From assembly GCA_021648225.1 (NCBI GenBank), contig JAKITE010000024.1:1-28885 (forward strand): a stretch of DNA of 28,885 bases, in the 5' to 3' direction. Made by a program: the position numbers and the translations under genes. The notes under the pieces were generated by a model. That model ran no database searches. It saw only the letters and a list, made by a program, of their open reading frames with translations, and was not told where the DNA came from. Positions 13,799 to 22,535 of the stretch are shown here, piece by piece. Position 1 is the first letter of the stretch; each line of letters opens with the position of its first letter. This DNA comes from Paracoccaceae bacterium. GTDB taxonomy: Bacteria > Pseudomonadota > Alphaproteobacteria > Rhodobacterales > Rhodobacteraceae.

Positions 13799-16300
13799 AT
13801 GAAAACCCATGTCAAAGCATGTATCGTTGGTGGTGGCGTCGTGGGGGCCGGCATTGCCTATCATCTGGCCAAGGCCGGCTGGAACGATGTAGTGTTGCTG
13901 GAACGTGACGAGCTGACATCAGGGTCAACATGGCACGCAGCGGGGCTGTTACCGCTGTTTAACATGGGCTATGCCACCAGCCATATCCATGATTATTCGG
14001 TGAAGTTCTATAAGGAACTGGAGGCAGAAACTGGCCTGAATGCAGGGTTTTCGGTGGTCGGCAACCTGCGTATGGCCCAAACTCGGGATCGTATGGATGA
14101 ATTTTATCTGTATTCCGCCACTGCTGATACCGTTGGCATTGAGCATGAATTTTTAACACCGGCACAAATCAAATCCCGCTGGCCGCTGATCAATTGTGAA
14201 GACCTGAAAGGCGCGCTTTTCCACCCGACCGATGGCTATATCAACCCCGCCGATGTGACCATGGCCATGGCCAAAGGCGCTAGACAACGCGGCGTGGAAA
14301 TCATCCGCAAACGGCAAGTAGACAGTTATGAATGGGCGGGCGATCACTGGATCGTGCGCGGTTCTGTAATGGTGGAAAAGGGCGGAAATCTGGTGGCTTC
14401 GGATGAGGTTTTTGAAATCCACGCCGAACATGTGGTCACCGCAACAGGAAACCATTCGCAGCGCACCGCAAAAATGCTTGGCATCAAAATGCCTGCCATT
14501 CCCGTTGAGCACCAGTTTATCGTCACCGATATTGACCCCGCGCTGCAAGAATGGCGGGTTTCCAACCCCGAACATCCTGTCATCCGTGATGCTGACGCAC
14601 AATCTTATGTGCGTGAGGAACGCGGCGGCTGGATATTGGGGGTCTATGAAAAACATGCCCCCGCGCGGTTTGAACACGGGGTGCCCGACAGTTTCCGTGC
14701 TGATCTGTTTCCGCTGGCGCTGGACCGGATCGAGGACCAGTATATGGCGATGATCCACCGCATTCCGTCCTGTGAAAACAGCGGCCTGAAGGATGATTTC
14801 AACGGCCCGATTTGTTACACCCCGGATGGCAACCCGCTGGTTGGCCCCGCGCCCGGTTTACGCAATATGTGGCTGGCTGAAGGGTTTAGTTTTGGCATCA
14901 CAGCCGCTGGCGGGGTGGGCTATTATCTGGCGCAAATGATGGTGGACGGAGAGGCCGAAATAGACATGGCGAGCCTCGACCCAAAACGGTTTGGCGACTG
15001 GACCACCGTTGAGTATGCCTCGCGCAAAAACGAGGAATGTTACGACCATGTTTACATCCTGCACCACCCGGATGAGGAACGCCCAGCCTGTCGCCCTCTG
15101 CGAACCGCGCCTTGTTATGACCGCATGAAAACCCGTGGCGCGCAGTTTGGCGTGGTCAACGGTATGGAGCGTCCGAATTATTTTGGCCCGCTGGATGCAC
15201 CGGATAACTTTGACCATGACAGCCGTAGTTTCCGCCGTGGCGCATGGTGGCAATACGCGGTGGACGAGGCCAAAGCCATCCGAACAGGCGTTGGCATAAT
15301 CGACGCCACCGCATTCACCAAACACCGCGTCAAAGGCCCGGGCGCAACGCGGTTTCTGGATTGGTTCACCTGCAATAAACTGCCCCGTATCGGCCGTATC
15401 AACCTAACCTATGCATTGACCGATGCCGGAACCACGCGAACAGAATATACCATAGTGCGCGAGGCTTTGGCCGAATATTACCTTGTCAGCTCGGGCGCAT
15501 TAACCGATTATGACGGGGATTTCCTGCGTAAAGCGGCTGAGGACAAGGCCGGCGAATTCGGCTATATTGAAATCCAAAACGTCACCACCCAATACGGTGT
15601 ATTTGCCATTGCCGGCCCCAAATCCCGCGATGTGCTGGCCCGGATTATCAATGATGCCAACCCCGCTACGGCCCTTTCCAACAAGAATTTCCCGTGGCTG
15701 AGCAGCAAAAACATCGAGCTTGGCATGTGCCCCGTCCACGCCATCCGCGTGGCCTATACGGGCGAGCTGGGTTGGGAATTGCACCATCCCGTAGAGATGC
15801 AGAATTACCTGTTTGACCTGATTACAAAAGCAGGCGAGGAACACGGGTTGAAACTGGTCGGGGCGCGGGCGCAAAACTGGTTGCGGCAGGAAAAATCCTA
15901 TCGCGCCTTTGGCACCGAACTGGGCCGAGACGCCACCCCGGTTGAGGCCGATTTACCGCGCTTTATCGACTTGTCCAAAACCTTCAACGGCAAGGATGCG
16001 ATGCAAGCGATTGGTCTGCGAAGTAAATGCGTAACCCTGCTGATTGACGGGCCATCGGATGCCGACCCTTGGGGTCGCGAAGCCTTGTTTGACGGTGACA
16101 AAAAGGTTGGCCGTCTGACTTCAGGTGGATATTCCGTGCATTTTGAAAAATCAATCGGTATGGGTTATGTCATCCCAGAACTGGCGGTTATTGGCCAAAA
16201 GCTAATGGTCAAAATGCAAAACCGGTTGTGGGAATGTGAAATTGTCGAGGACAGCCCTTATGACCCTGAAAACAGCACCATCCGCCAAGACATCCAATAG
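13799..16300 (+). CDS. Dimethylglycine/sarcosine dehydrogenase-like FAD enzyme with GcvT domain
   Basis: From ATG at 13799 (GGAG 9 nt upstream) the protein has 833 residues. The frame is open 25 codons further up, but that part has no family features. N-terminal DAO-type flavin domain: dinucleotide motif CIVGGGVVGAG (about 8-18) and TSGSTWHAAG with H46, the histidine that carries covalent FAD in dimethylglycine and sarcosine dehydrogenases. A FAO_M linker domain follows. The C-terminal ~400 residues form a GcvT/aminomethyltransferase folate-binding domain (GPKSRDVLARI, AYTGELGWELH). It probably oxidatively demethylates an N-methyl amino acid, passing the C1 unit to tetrahydrofolate. Dimethylglycine, sarcosine and related substrates cannot be distinguished by sequence alone. 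It overlaps the next gene by 41 bp. Confidence 0.9.
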   Translation: MKTHVKACIVGGGVVGAGIAYHLAKAGWNDVVLLERDELTSGSTWHAAGLLPLFNMGYATSHIHDYSVKFYKELEAETGLNAGFSVVGNLRMAQTRDRMDEFYLYSATADTVGIEHEFLTPAQIKSRWPLINCEDLKGALFHPTDGYINPADVTMAMAKGARQRGVEIIRKRQVDSYEWAGDHWIVRGSVMVEKGGNLVASDEVFEIHAEHVVTATGNHSQRTAKMLGIKMPAIPVEHQFIVTDIDPALQEWRVSNPEHPVIRDADAQSYVREERGGWILGVYEKHAPARFEHGVPDSFRADLFPLALDRIEDQYMAMIHRIPSCENSGLKDDFNGPICYTPDGNPLVGPAPGLRNMWLAEGFSFGITAAGGVGYYLAQMMVDGEAEIDMASLDPKRFGDWTTVEYASRKNEECYDHVYILHHPDEERPACRPLRTAPCYDRMKTRGAQFGVVNGMERPNYFGPLDAPDNFDHDSRSFRRGAWWQYAVDEAKAIRTGVGIIDATAFTKHRVKGPGATRFLDWFTCNKLPRIGRINLTYALTDAGTTRTEYTIVREALAEYYLVSSGALTDYDGDFLRKAAEDKAGEFGYIEIQNVTTQYGVFAIAGPKSRDVLARIINDANPATALSNKNFPWLSSKNIELGMCPVHAIRVAYTGELGWELHHPVEMQNYLFDLITKAGEEHGLKLVGARAQNWLRQEKSYRAFGTELGRDATPVEADLPRFIDLSKTFNGKDAMQAIGLRSKCVTLLIDGPSDADPWGREALFDGDKKVGRLTSGGYSVHFEKSIGMGYVIPELAVIGQKLMVKMQNRLWECEIVEDSPYDPENSTIRQDIQ

Positions 16301-17393
16301 CGATTTTCTGATCATCGGCGGTGGCATTGCCGGTATCAGCGCGGCGGCGCGGCTGTCTGGTGATGCGTCTGTTACTGTTTTGGAGATGGAGGCATCCATC
16401 GGCTATCATTCCTCCGGCCGTTCGGCTGCAATGATTATCCGCAATTACGGCAATGCCACTTTGCGCGCGCTGAACCTTGCGTCTTTTCCGTTTCTGGAAA
16501 ACCCGGTTGGGGTGTCGGATACCGGCCTGTTATCGCCGCGCGGTGAATTGATGGTGGCAAACGAGCTGGAATTGCCAGACCTGCACGCCTATCTGGATGG
16601 CAGCAGCGGTGTTGAAACCCTGAGCGCCCAACAAGCCGCCGAAATTGTGCCGATCCTGCGCGCCGACCAGATCGCGGGGGCCGCTATTGAATGGGACGCG
16701 CAGGAAATCGACGTTGACCGCATGTTGCAAGGCTTTGCGCGGATGTTGCGGGGCAACGATGGGCAGATTGTTAATACTGCTGCTATGGAAATCAGCCGCA
16801 AAAACGGCATTTGGCATGTGGTTACCAAACAGGGGGAATTTAGCGCTCCGGTTTTGATCAATGCTGCTGGCGGCTGGGCGGATACCATTGCGCGGATGGC
16901 GCAAGTTACCCCCAAGGGTATCCAGCCGATGCGCCGTTCAGCAGCATTAATCCCGCCGCCGGATGGCCATGATATTTCCAAATGGCCGCTTTTTGTTAGT
17001 GCTGCCGAAAGCTGGTATGCCAAGCCCGAAAGCGGCCAGTTGATGGTTTCCCCCGCTGATGAAGACCATGTGGAACCCCATGATGTATGGGCCGAGGACA
17101 TGGTGCTGGCCGAAGGCATCGAGCGTTACCAACAGATGGTCACCACGCCGGTGACCCGCATTACCCATACATGGGCAGGCATGCGCAGCTTTGCCCCTGA
17201 TCGCACCTTGGTGGTGGGGTTTGCGCCGGATGCTGACGGGTTTTTCTGGCTGGCAGGCCAAGGCGGCTATGGCATTCAGACCGCTCCGGCAGTGTCAGAA
17301 CTGGTGGCGGATTTATGTTTGGGAAGGGAAGTCGGGTTGAGCGCAGAGGTTGTGACGGCACTGGATGCGGGGCGGGAGGGGTTGAAACCCTGA
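16260..17393 (+). CDS. FAD-dependent oxidoreductase of the DAO family (D-amino-acid / glycine-oxidase-like)
   Basis: This protein has 378 residues from ATG at 16260, which has GAGG about 10 nt upstream; a GTG at 16236 is a weaker alternative. The Rossmann motif FLIIGGGIAGISAAARL (about 16-32) binds FAD. The Glu at the end of strand 2 (VLEME) and the segment GYHSSGRSAAM follow as in DAO-fold enzymes, and the C-terminal GFFWLAGQGGYGIQTAPA closes the flavin site. It overlaps the end of the dehydrogenase gene by 41 bp, so the two are translated in tandem. Likely role: oxidation of an amino acid or N-alkyl glycine in the same catabolic route. The exact substrate is unknown. Confidence 0.88.
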   Translation: MTLKTAPSAKTSNSDFLIIGGGIAGISAAARLSGDASVTVLEMEASIGYHSSGRSAAMIIRNYGNATLRALNLASFPFLENPVGVSDTGLLSPRGELMVANELELPDLHAYLDGSSGVETLSAQQAAEIVPILRADQIAGAAIEWDAQEIDVDRMLQGFARMLRGNDGQIVNTAAMEISRKNGIWHVVTKQGEFSAPVLINAAGGWADTIARMAQVTPKGIQPMRRSAALIPPPDGHDISKWPLFVSAAESWYAKPESGQLMVSPADEDHVEPHDVWAEDMVLAEGIERYQQMVTTPVTRITHTWAGMRSFAPDRTLVVGFAPDADGFFWLAGQGGYGIQTAPAVSELVADLCLGREVGLSAEVVTALDAGREGLKP

Positions 17394-17426
17394 TTCAAGT
17401 TGGTTCTCGAACTGAGCAGGTCAGAA

Positions 17427-18017
17427 TTACCAAAGATCCTGATTTTCCCGCAATATGTCTGCTGCTTGTGGCAGGCCGATTTTTTCCATGCGGATTAATA
17501 AACTGTCAGTGGTAAAATCCGGATTCTTGAGCCTTGCTCTCATGTCTTTTACTGCACTTAACGCTTTGGAAAGGCTTAGATCAAAAGTATCTGCAATAAA
17601 GTCGTCTGCGCTTTTAGCTTCCATTTCCAGTGCATCAAGAATATACTTAGGGAAGTCTTTAATATTGTCAGTAACTATAATTGAAGCTTTTGTTTTCACC
17701 GCAACCGCAATTACATGTGCGTCGTCTTTATCCGGTAACGCTTCAAAATTCTTAAACAAAATATCATATTCTTCGATATTAGCATCTTCAAAAGCACGCT
17801 CGATATTCTTACGTGCCTTTTTTGCTTTTTCGACGGGGTTCGTTAATCCTTGGTTTTTTATGATCTTTGCAATGGCACGCTCCGTTTCATTCATAATGTC
17901 AACAGACCAGCGAGGTCTGAATAACTCTGCCTTTGCCAGTGATAAAATAATATTACGCTTTAATGCACTTGCAAGAATACAAGCATCCAAAACAGCCGTG
18001 AACCGATTTGCAAACAT
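17427..18017 (-). CDS. PIN-domain ribonuclease toxin (VapC-like, PIN_3 type)
   Basis: This 196-residue protein has an N-terminal PIN fold with the acidic active site visible: D11 in AVLDACIL, E44 in MNETERA, D99 in DKDDAHVIAVA and D117 in IIVTDNIKDFP. The motifs ELFRPRW near 31-37 and DDxHV near 98 are typical of the PIN_3 branch. A C-terminal extension of about 60 residues follows the nuclease domain. PIN toxins cleave RNA (often tRNA or rRNA) in a metal-dependent way when not neutralised. It starts 2 bp after the stop of an HTH gene on the same strand, the standard antitoxin-toxin layout. The module is visibly AT-richer than its neighbours, suggesting acquisition by transfer. Targets and real toxicity are unknown. 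Confidence 0.85.
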   Translation of the reverse strand: MFANRFTAVLDACILASALKRNIILSLAKAELFRPRWSVDIMNETERAIAKIIKNQGLTNPVEKAKKARKNIERAFEDANIEEYDILFKNFEALPDKDDAHVIAVAVKTKASIIVTDNIKDFPKYILDALEMEAKSADDFIADTFDLSLSKALSAVKDMRARLKNPDFTTDSLLIRMEKIGLPQAADILRENQDLW

Positions 18018-18019
18018 GG

Positions 18020-18481
18020 CTAAACCAGTTCCGCACTATCCTCAAATAGCTCCGAAAGCGCATCAGATCGTTCGAGATCACGCTCTACTTTATAAGCAAA
18101 TAAATCAGTAGCACGAATGCGGCGATGCCTCCCGATTTTACTAAACGCTATTTTTTTCTGATCTAAAATCTTAATCAGGTATGGCCTGGAAATATTAAGT
18201 ATATCTGCGGCTTGCTGGGTTGTTAGCATTTCTCCAACGGGCACCAATGTAACAGCTTCGCCTTTGCTAACATGGCGTAGTACCTCAAATAACAGTTGTG
18301 CAAGTGCGGGCGTAAGTATTATCTCCTGTTTGCCACTTTGTTTGTCAAAAAACGGCAGCGATAATGTTCCGTCATCCATTTTGGACGCAAGAATTTTGCG
18401 CAGCTGAGTAGCCGCGAATCGCTCGTTTTCCGATGGAAGGCGCCCTCCAAACGGCTCTGCAATGCCTGATGCTATGGTCAT
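18020..18481 (-). CDS. Excisionase-type HTH protein, probable antitoxin of the PIN toxin
   Basis: This protein has 153 residues from ATG at 18481, preceded by GGAGAG; an ATG at 18514 is in frame but has no ribosome binding site and would place the 12-bp palindrome inside the gene. The N-terminal ~80 residues are unclassified. Residues ~86-131 form a MerR/excisionase-like helix-turn-helix (LTTQQAADILNISRPYLIKIL followed by the wing FSKIGRHRRIRATD), the HTH_17 pattern. The acidic C-terminal tail (DLERSDALSELFEDSAELV) is a plausible toxin-binding segment. Two bases separate it from the PIN gene, so the pair is co-translated. As an antitoxin it would neutralise the toxin and repress its own promoter through the upstream palindromes. 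Confidence 0.8.
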   Translation of the reverse strand: MTIASGIAEPFGGRLPSENERFAATQLRKILASKMDDGTLSLPFFDKQSGKQEIILTPALAQLLFEVLRHVSKGEAVTLVPVGEMLTTQQAADILNISRPYLIKILDQKKIAFSKIGRHRRIRATDLFAYKVERDLERSDALSELFEDSAELV

Positions 18482-18493
18482 TTTCTCTCTCCG

Positions 18494-18505
18494 ATTAGCG
18501 CTAAT
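18494..18505. promoter_or_regulatory. 12-bp perfect palindrome at the toxin-antitoxin start
   Basis: ATTAGCGCTAAT is self-complementary and lies 13-24 bp upstream of the antitoxin ATG, just before its ribosome binding site. The position fits an autorepression operator. Confidence 0.5.
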
Positions 18506-18530
18506 GTAACACACATTCGCACTTCGTCAA

Positions 18531-18580
18531 TATTCGAAATAATCGAAACCGATTGAAAAATAGTAAAATATTATCGAATA
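18531..18580. promoter_or_regulatory. TTCGA/TCGAA repeat cluster upstream of the toxin-antitoxin pair
   Basis: An inverted repeat TTCGA-aataa-TCGAA occupies 18533-18547. A further copy of the half-site in the opposite orientation (TATTATCGAATA, 18569-18580) shares TATTCGA with 18531-18537. The segment is very AT-rich and probably contains the module promoter. Multiple half-sites suggest cooperative binding by the HTH protein; this is inference. Confidence 0.4.
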
Positions 18581-18623
18581 CTATTGGGATAAAGCTAAAT
18601 GCGTGAGCAATATGCCAAGCACC

Positions 18624-19316
18624 TCACCCATAAGTCTCATCCAAAGCATACCCTGACGCCCGCACCGTCCGAATAGGGTCCACTTCCCCCCGCTTGTTCA
18701 ACGCCTTGCGCAGCCGCCCGACATGCACGTCCACGGTTCTATTTTCAACATAAACATCCTGCCCCCAGACCCTGTCCAGCAGTTGCTCGCGGCTGAAAAC
18801 CCGTCCGGGGCGTTGGATTAATACATCCAGCAGTTTGAATTCGGTCGGGCCAAGCGCAACATTCCGCTCGCCGCGCTTTACGCGCATGGTTTCCCGGTCC
18901 AGCGTGATGTCGGCGAATTTTACCACTGTGCCGACAATGGCGGGGTTAACACGGCGCAGTACGGCCTTTATGCGGGCTACCAGTTCACTAATTGAAAACG
19001 GTTTGGTGATGTAATCATCCGCACCTTTATCCAGCCCCCGCACGCGGTCTTCTTCTTCGCCCCGCGCGGTCAGCATGATAATCGGAATATGCCGCGTGGC
19101 TGTATTATTGCGAATTTGGCGGCATAGTTCTATGCCCGAAACATGGGGCAGCATCCAGTCCAGCAGGATAAAATCCGGTTCATTCTCGGTCACAATATCC
19201 ATGACCTCTGCACCGTCGCCGACCACGGTAACTTCAAACCCCTCGCGGGTCAGATTATAGTCCAGCAATTGTTGCAGGGCTTCTTCGTCCTCCACCACCA
19301 GAATTTTGACAGTCAT
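18624..19316 (-). CDS. phoB: Phosphate-response regulator PhoB
   Basis: This 230-residue OmpR-family protein has a receiver domain (1-120) with acidic pocket E9/D10, phosphoacceptor D53 (FILLDWMLP), T83 and K105. A winged-helix output domain (about 130-228) includes GPTEFKLLDVLIQRPGRVFSREQLLDRVWG and VDVHVGRLRKAL. WMLP after the phospho-Asp and ENRTVDVHVGRLR in the recognition region are PhoB hallmarks. Phosphorylated by PhoR, it should bind Pho boxes such as the one before pstS. It is the last gene of the phosphate operon, 3 bp after phoU, with AGGAA before its ATG. The order pstSCAB-phoU-phoB, with the sensor at the other end, is common in alphaproteobacteria. Confidence 0.97.
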   Translation of the reverse strand: MTVKILVVEDEEALQQLLDYNLTREGFEVTVVGDGAEVMDIVTENEPDFILLDWMLPHVSGIELCRQIRNNTATRHIPIIMLTARGEEEDRVRGLDKGADDYITKPFSISELVARIKAVLRRVNPAIVGTVVKFADITLDRETMRVKRGERNVALGPTEFKLLDVLIQRPGRVFSREQLLDRVWGQDVYVENRTVDVHVGRLRKALNKRGEVDPIRTVRASGYALDETYG

Positions 19317-19319
19317 TTT

Positions 19320-20024
19320 TTATTCCTCATCAAGGCCAAGCGGTTCGCCCTTGGGGCGATCATCCCCAAGGGGCTTACCATTAACCACATAATAAATCAT
19401 CTCGGAAATATGGGTGGTATGATCGCCAATGCGTTCAAGGTTTTTGGCAATGAACAAAAGCTGTGATCCGGTCGAGATTTTACGGCTGTCTTCCATCATA
19501 TAGGTCACCACCTCGCGGAACAGGCTGTTATACATTTCGTCCAGATCAACGTCGTTTTGCCATATTTCCACCGCCATTTCCGCATCGCGCGCCGCGTGCG
19601 CGGCCATAATGGCATCAAGCTGCAACCGCGTGGCCTTGCCCATTTGCACAATCGAGCTGGTGATTTTCGGTTTTTTACCATCAGATAATACCAGCGCGCG
19701 GCGTGCAATGTTTTTGCCCAGATCACCAATGCGTTCCAGCGTAGTAGCGATTTTGATGGCAGAAATCAGCACCCGCAAATCCAGCGCCATGGGTTGGCGC
19801 AGGGCAATAATTTGGGTGGCGCGCTCTTCTATTTCCAGCTCGAATTCATCCAGCCGCCTGTCCATATCAATGGCCTGTTGCGCCAAAACCGGGTCACGTT
19901 TTTTCACGGCCTTAAGTGCGGTTTGCAGCACGGCGGCGGCATGTTCGCCCATCTGGTTGATCTGGTCCTGAATATGGGCCAGCTCTTTGTCAAATGCCGA
20001 AACGATATGTGCGTTTTCTTCCAT
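19320..20024 (-). CDS. phoU: Phosphate signalling adaptor PhoU
   Basis: This 234-residue all-helical protein has two PhoU repeats. Each carries the E/DxxxD-type metal motif, for example the ERIGDLGKNIARRAL segment in the first half and ERIGDHTTHISEMIYY in the second. PhoU sits on the cytosolic face between the PstSCAB transporter and PhoR and is required to turn the kinase off when phosphate is plentiful. AGGAG precedes ATG at 20024. It is 9 bp from pstB and 3 bp from phoB. Because PhoR here is fused to TruA and shows no transmembrane anchor, PhoU or the transporter may be the only route by which the kinase reaches the membrane; this is inference. Confidence 0.96.
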   Translation of the reverse strand: MEENAHIVSAFDKELAHIQDQINQMGEHAAAVLQTALKAVKKRDPVLAQQAIDMDRRLDEFELEIEERATQIIALRQPMALDLRVLISAIKIATTLERIGDLGKNIARRALVLSDGKKPKITSSIVQMGKATRLQLDAIMAAHAARDAEMAVEIWQNDVDLDEMYNSLFREVVTYMMEDSRKISTGSQLLFIAKNLERIGDHTTHISEMIYYVVNGKPLGDDRPKGEPLGLDEE

Positions 20025-20033
20025 GATATTCTC

Positions 20034-20795
20034 CTATCCAAACCGGCCGGTAATATAATCTTGGGTGCGCTGATCCACCGGATTGGTGAAAATAGCCGAG
20101 GTATCGCCGTATTCCACCATATCGCCCATATGAAAAAACGCGGTTTTCTGGGAAACGCGCGCGGCTTGCTGCATGGAATGCGTAACGATAACAACCGAAT
20201 AGCTGTGGCGCAGCTCGTCGATCAATTCCTCAATCTGGGCAGTGGCAATCGGGTCCAGCGCGCTGGCCGGTTCGTCCATCAACAATACCTCGGGGGCGGT
20301 GGCAATGGCGCGGGCGATGCACAGGCGTTGTTGCTGCCCGCCCGACAGGCTGGTGCCTGATTCACCCAACCGGTCTTTGACCTCGTTCCAGATCGCGGCG
20401 CGTTTCAGGGAGGTTTCGACCACCTCGTCCAGGTCGGTTTTATTGTCAACCAGCCCGTGGATTTTGGGGCCATAGGCGACGTTGTCATAAATCGATTTCG
20501 GAAACGGATTGGGTTTTTGAAACACCATGCCGACGCGGGCGCGCAATTGCACCGGATCAACCGATTTGGCGTAAATATCTTCACCATCCATCAGCAATTC
20601 GCCGGTGATTTTACAAATTGAAATCGTGTCATTCATACGATTCAAACAGCGCAGAAAAGTTGATTTCCCGCAACCCGAAGGGCCGATAAAGGCGGTTACG
20701 GTTTTATCCAGAATATCGACGCTGACGTTTTTGATGGCGTGGTTCTCGCCGTAAAACACATCAACGTTTTTGGTTGTCATTTTGTTCATTTTCAT
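20034..20795 (-). CDS. pstB: Phosphate ABC transporter ATP-binding protein PstB
   Basis: This 253-residue ABC ATPase has Walker A GPSGCGKST at 38-46, the Q-loop near VFQKPNPFP, signature LSGGQ at 150-154, Walker B LLMDEP at 171-176 and the switch H206. The VFQKPNPFPKSIYDNVAYGP and MNDTISICKITGE stretches are specific to PstB. It powers phosphate import by PstCA. Three start codons lie close together (MKMNKM); the first is preceded by AGGAA and is used here. It follows pstA by 3 bp and precedes phoU by 9 bp, so it is translationally linked in the operon. Confidence 0.97.
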   Translation of the reverse strand: MKMNKMTTKNVDVFYGENHAIKNVSVDILDKTVTAFIGPSGCGKSTFLRCLNRMNDTISICKITGELLMDGEDIYAKSVDPVQLRARVGMVFQKPNPFPKSIYDNVAYGPKIHGLVDNKTDLDEVVETSLKRAAIWNEVKDRLGESGTSLSGGQQQRLCIARAIATAPEVLLMDEPASALDPIATAQIEELIDELRHSYSVVIVTHSMQQAARVSQKTAFFHMGDMVEYGDTSAIFTNPVDQRTQDYITGRFG

Positions 20796-20798
20796 TTC

Positions 20799-22526
20799 CT
20801 ACCAACGCCGCTCAAAGCGTTTTCTTAACAGTATGGCTGTTAGATTCATTGCAAAAAGAAATACCAGCAGCACCAATATGGCAGCCGCAGTGCGGGCCTC
20901 GAACGCCCGTTCGGGAAAATCGGCCCAGCGGAAAATCTGCACCGGCAAAACCGTGGCATTATCGGTTGGCCCATCCGGAATATCGACAATAAATGCCACC
21001 ATACCGATCATAATAAGCGGCGCGGTTTCGCCCAGGGCACGGGCCATGCCCAGAATGGTGCCGGTTAATATACCGGGCATCGACAGGGGTAAAACATGGT
21101 GCATGGATACCTGCAAATCAGATGCGCCCAGTGCCAATGCGCCATCGCGAATGCTGGGCGGCACGGCTTTTATCGCGGCGCGCGCGGCAATAATAATTAC
21201 CGGCAAGGTCATAATGCCCAGCACCATGCCGCCAACAATGGGTGATGACCTTTGCATGCCCATAAACCCGATAAACACCGACAGGCCCAGCAGGCCAAAC
21301 ACAATCGAGGGCACCGCCGCCAGATTGTTGATGTTAATTTCCACCATGCGGGTAAATTTATTGTCGCGCGCGAATTCCTCCAGATAGATCGCCGCCGGAA
21401 CCCCGATAAAAAACGCAAATACAATGGTGACCATCATGGTCCAGAAAGACCCGACCGCCGCACCCCAAATACCTGCCAGTTCCGGTTCACGGCTATCTCC
21501 GGCGGTAAAAAAATGCGTGTTGATACCCTTGGAAACCCTGCCCGCCAGCCGCAAATCTTCCAGCAATACCGCCTGAAGGTCGGAAACTTTGCGGGTAATT
21601 GGCGGGGCTGCATAAATCAGCAATTGCCAATCATCCGCTGCAATAATGCCGTCGTTAATGTCGCCCAGAATCTTGCCGCTGCCACCATTGGCGGAAATTG
21701 TTTCTACCTGCACCCAAACCTGCCCAAGCTTTAAAAATATGGATGCGGTAAAGGCATCAAGCTCAAAGATACCATCGGGCTGTTGTGCCAGTTTTTCCAG
21801 GGTTTCAGCCTCGGATATACGGGCATCACGGGCGGCTTCGCGCAGGGCGGCCTCACCCGGATCACCGCGCTCGGTAAATACACGACGGCCGTTTTCCTGC
21901 AAACCGGCCTCGACGCGCAATTCATCGGCCCGCACCAGCAAACGGCTGCGGGCAGAGCCAAGATACGGGGTAAAATCATCGGTTGAAGAACGAAAAGAAA
22001 CCTGTCCGCCATCGCTTGAAACCGTTAAATCCCCCGAATGGTCCACCGGTTCAATCTGCCCGTAAGCGCCTTTCAGATAAAGGTCGGCAATATCCGATGC
22101 CAGAAAATCAAACGTAACCGTCTGGCCAACCATATCGGGGTTTTGTGTTACCAGATCGCGCAATTCATACGCCGCGCCGGAACTGATAATATCATACATT
22201 TCGCGCCGTTCCGTCCGGCCATTTACATAAGAAAACCGCTCCTTCAGCATATTTTTGCTAAGCTTTGAAAAATCGGTGCTGTCAATATTTTCGCGGTCAA
22301 TCAAACCTGCATCCAGCGTGATTTCCATGGCTATATGGTGTTCCGTTAACGCCCCGCCGGATTTGCCAAGCACCGACCAAAGCAATATCGCCAAGGCCAG
22401 ACCGGACAAGGTAATCGCCAGTATGCCATAGAATTTAAGCCGTTTCTGGCTGGCTTTGCGTTTGCGTAACCGCAGCGCCGATTCAGGTGAGCGGTGCTTT
22501 TTGGAAAGCTCTGTCATGCTGATCAT
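20799..22526 (-). CDS. pstA: Phosphate ABC transporter permease PstA, long form
   Basis: This protein has 575 residues, nearly twice the Escherichia coli PstA. The N-terminal ~30 residues are basic and cytosolic, followed by a first transmembrane helix (about 33-53). A large extracytoplasmic insert of about 280 residues follows, corresponding to the alphaproteobacterial DUF3333-type domain. The C-terminal ~230 residues are the MetI permease core with EAA loop DGALALGASDLQVSMHHVLPLSMPGI and the PstA-typical RALGETAPL. ATG at 22526 follows AGGAG. It works with PstC as the phosphate channel. The insert faces the periplasm and might interact with PstS or sense envelope state. It is 9 bp from pstC. 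Confidence 0.95.
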   Translation of the reverse strand: MISMTELSKKHRSPESALRLRKRKASQKRLKFYGILAITLSGLALAILLWSVLGKSGGALTEHHIAMEITLDAGLIDRENIDSTDFSKLSKNMLKERFSYVNGRTERREMYDIISSGAAYELRDLVTQNPDMVGQTVTFDFLASDIADLYLKGAYGQIEPVDHSGDLTVSSDGGQVSFRSSTDDFTPYLGSARSRLLVRADELRVEAGLQENGRRVFTERGDPGEAALREAARDARISEAETLEKLAQQPDGIFELDAFTASIFLKLGQVWVQVETISANGGSGKILGDINDGIIAADDWQLLIYAAPPITRKVSDLQAVLLEDLRLAGRVSKGINTHFFTAGDSREPELAGIWGAAVGSFWTMMVTIVFAFFIGVPAAIYLEEFARDNKFTRMVEININNLAAVPSIVFGLLGLSVFIGFMGMQRSSPIVGGMVLGIMTLPVIIIAARAAIKAVPPSIRDGALALGASDLQVSMHHVLPLSMPGILTGTILGMARALGETAPLIMIGMVAFIVDIPDGPTDNATVLPVQIFRWADFPERAFEARTAAAILVLLVFLFAMNLTAILLRKRFERRW

Positions 22527-22535
22527 AGCCGGCTC

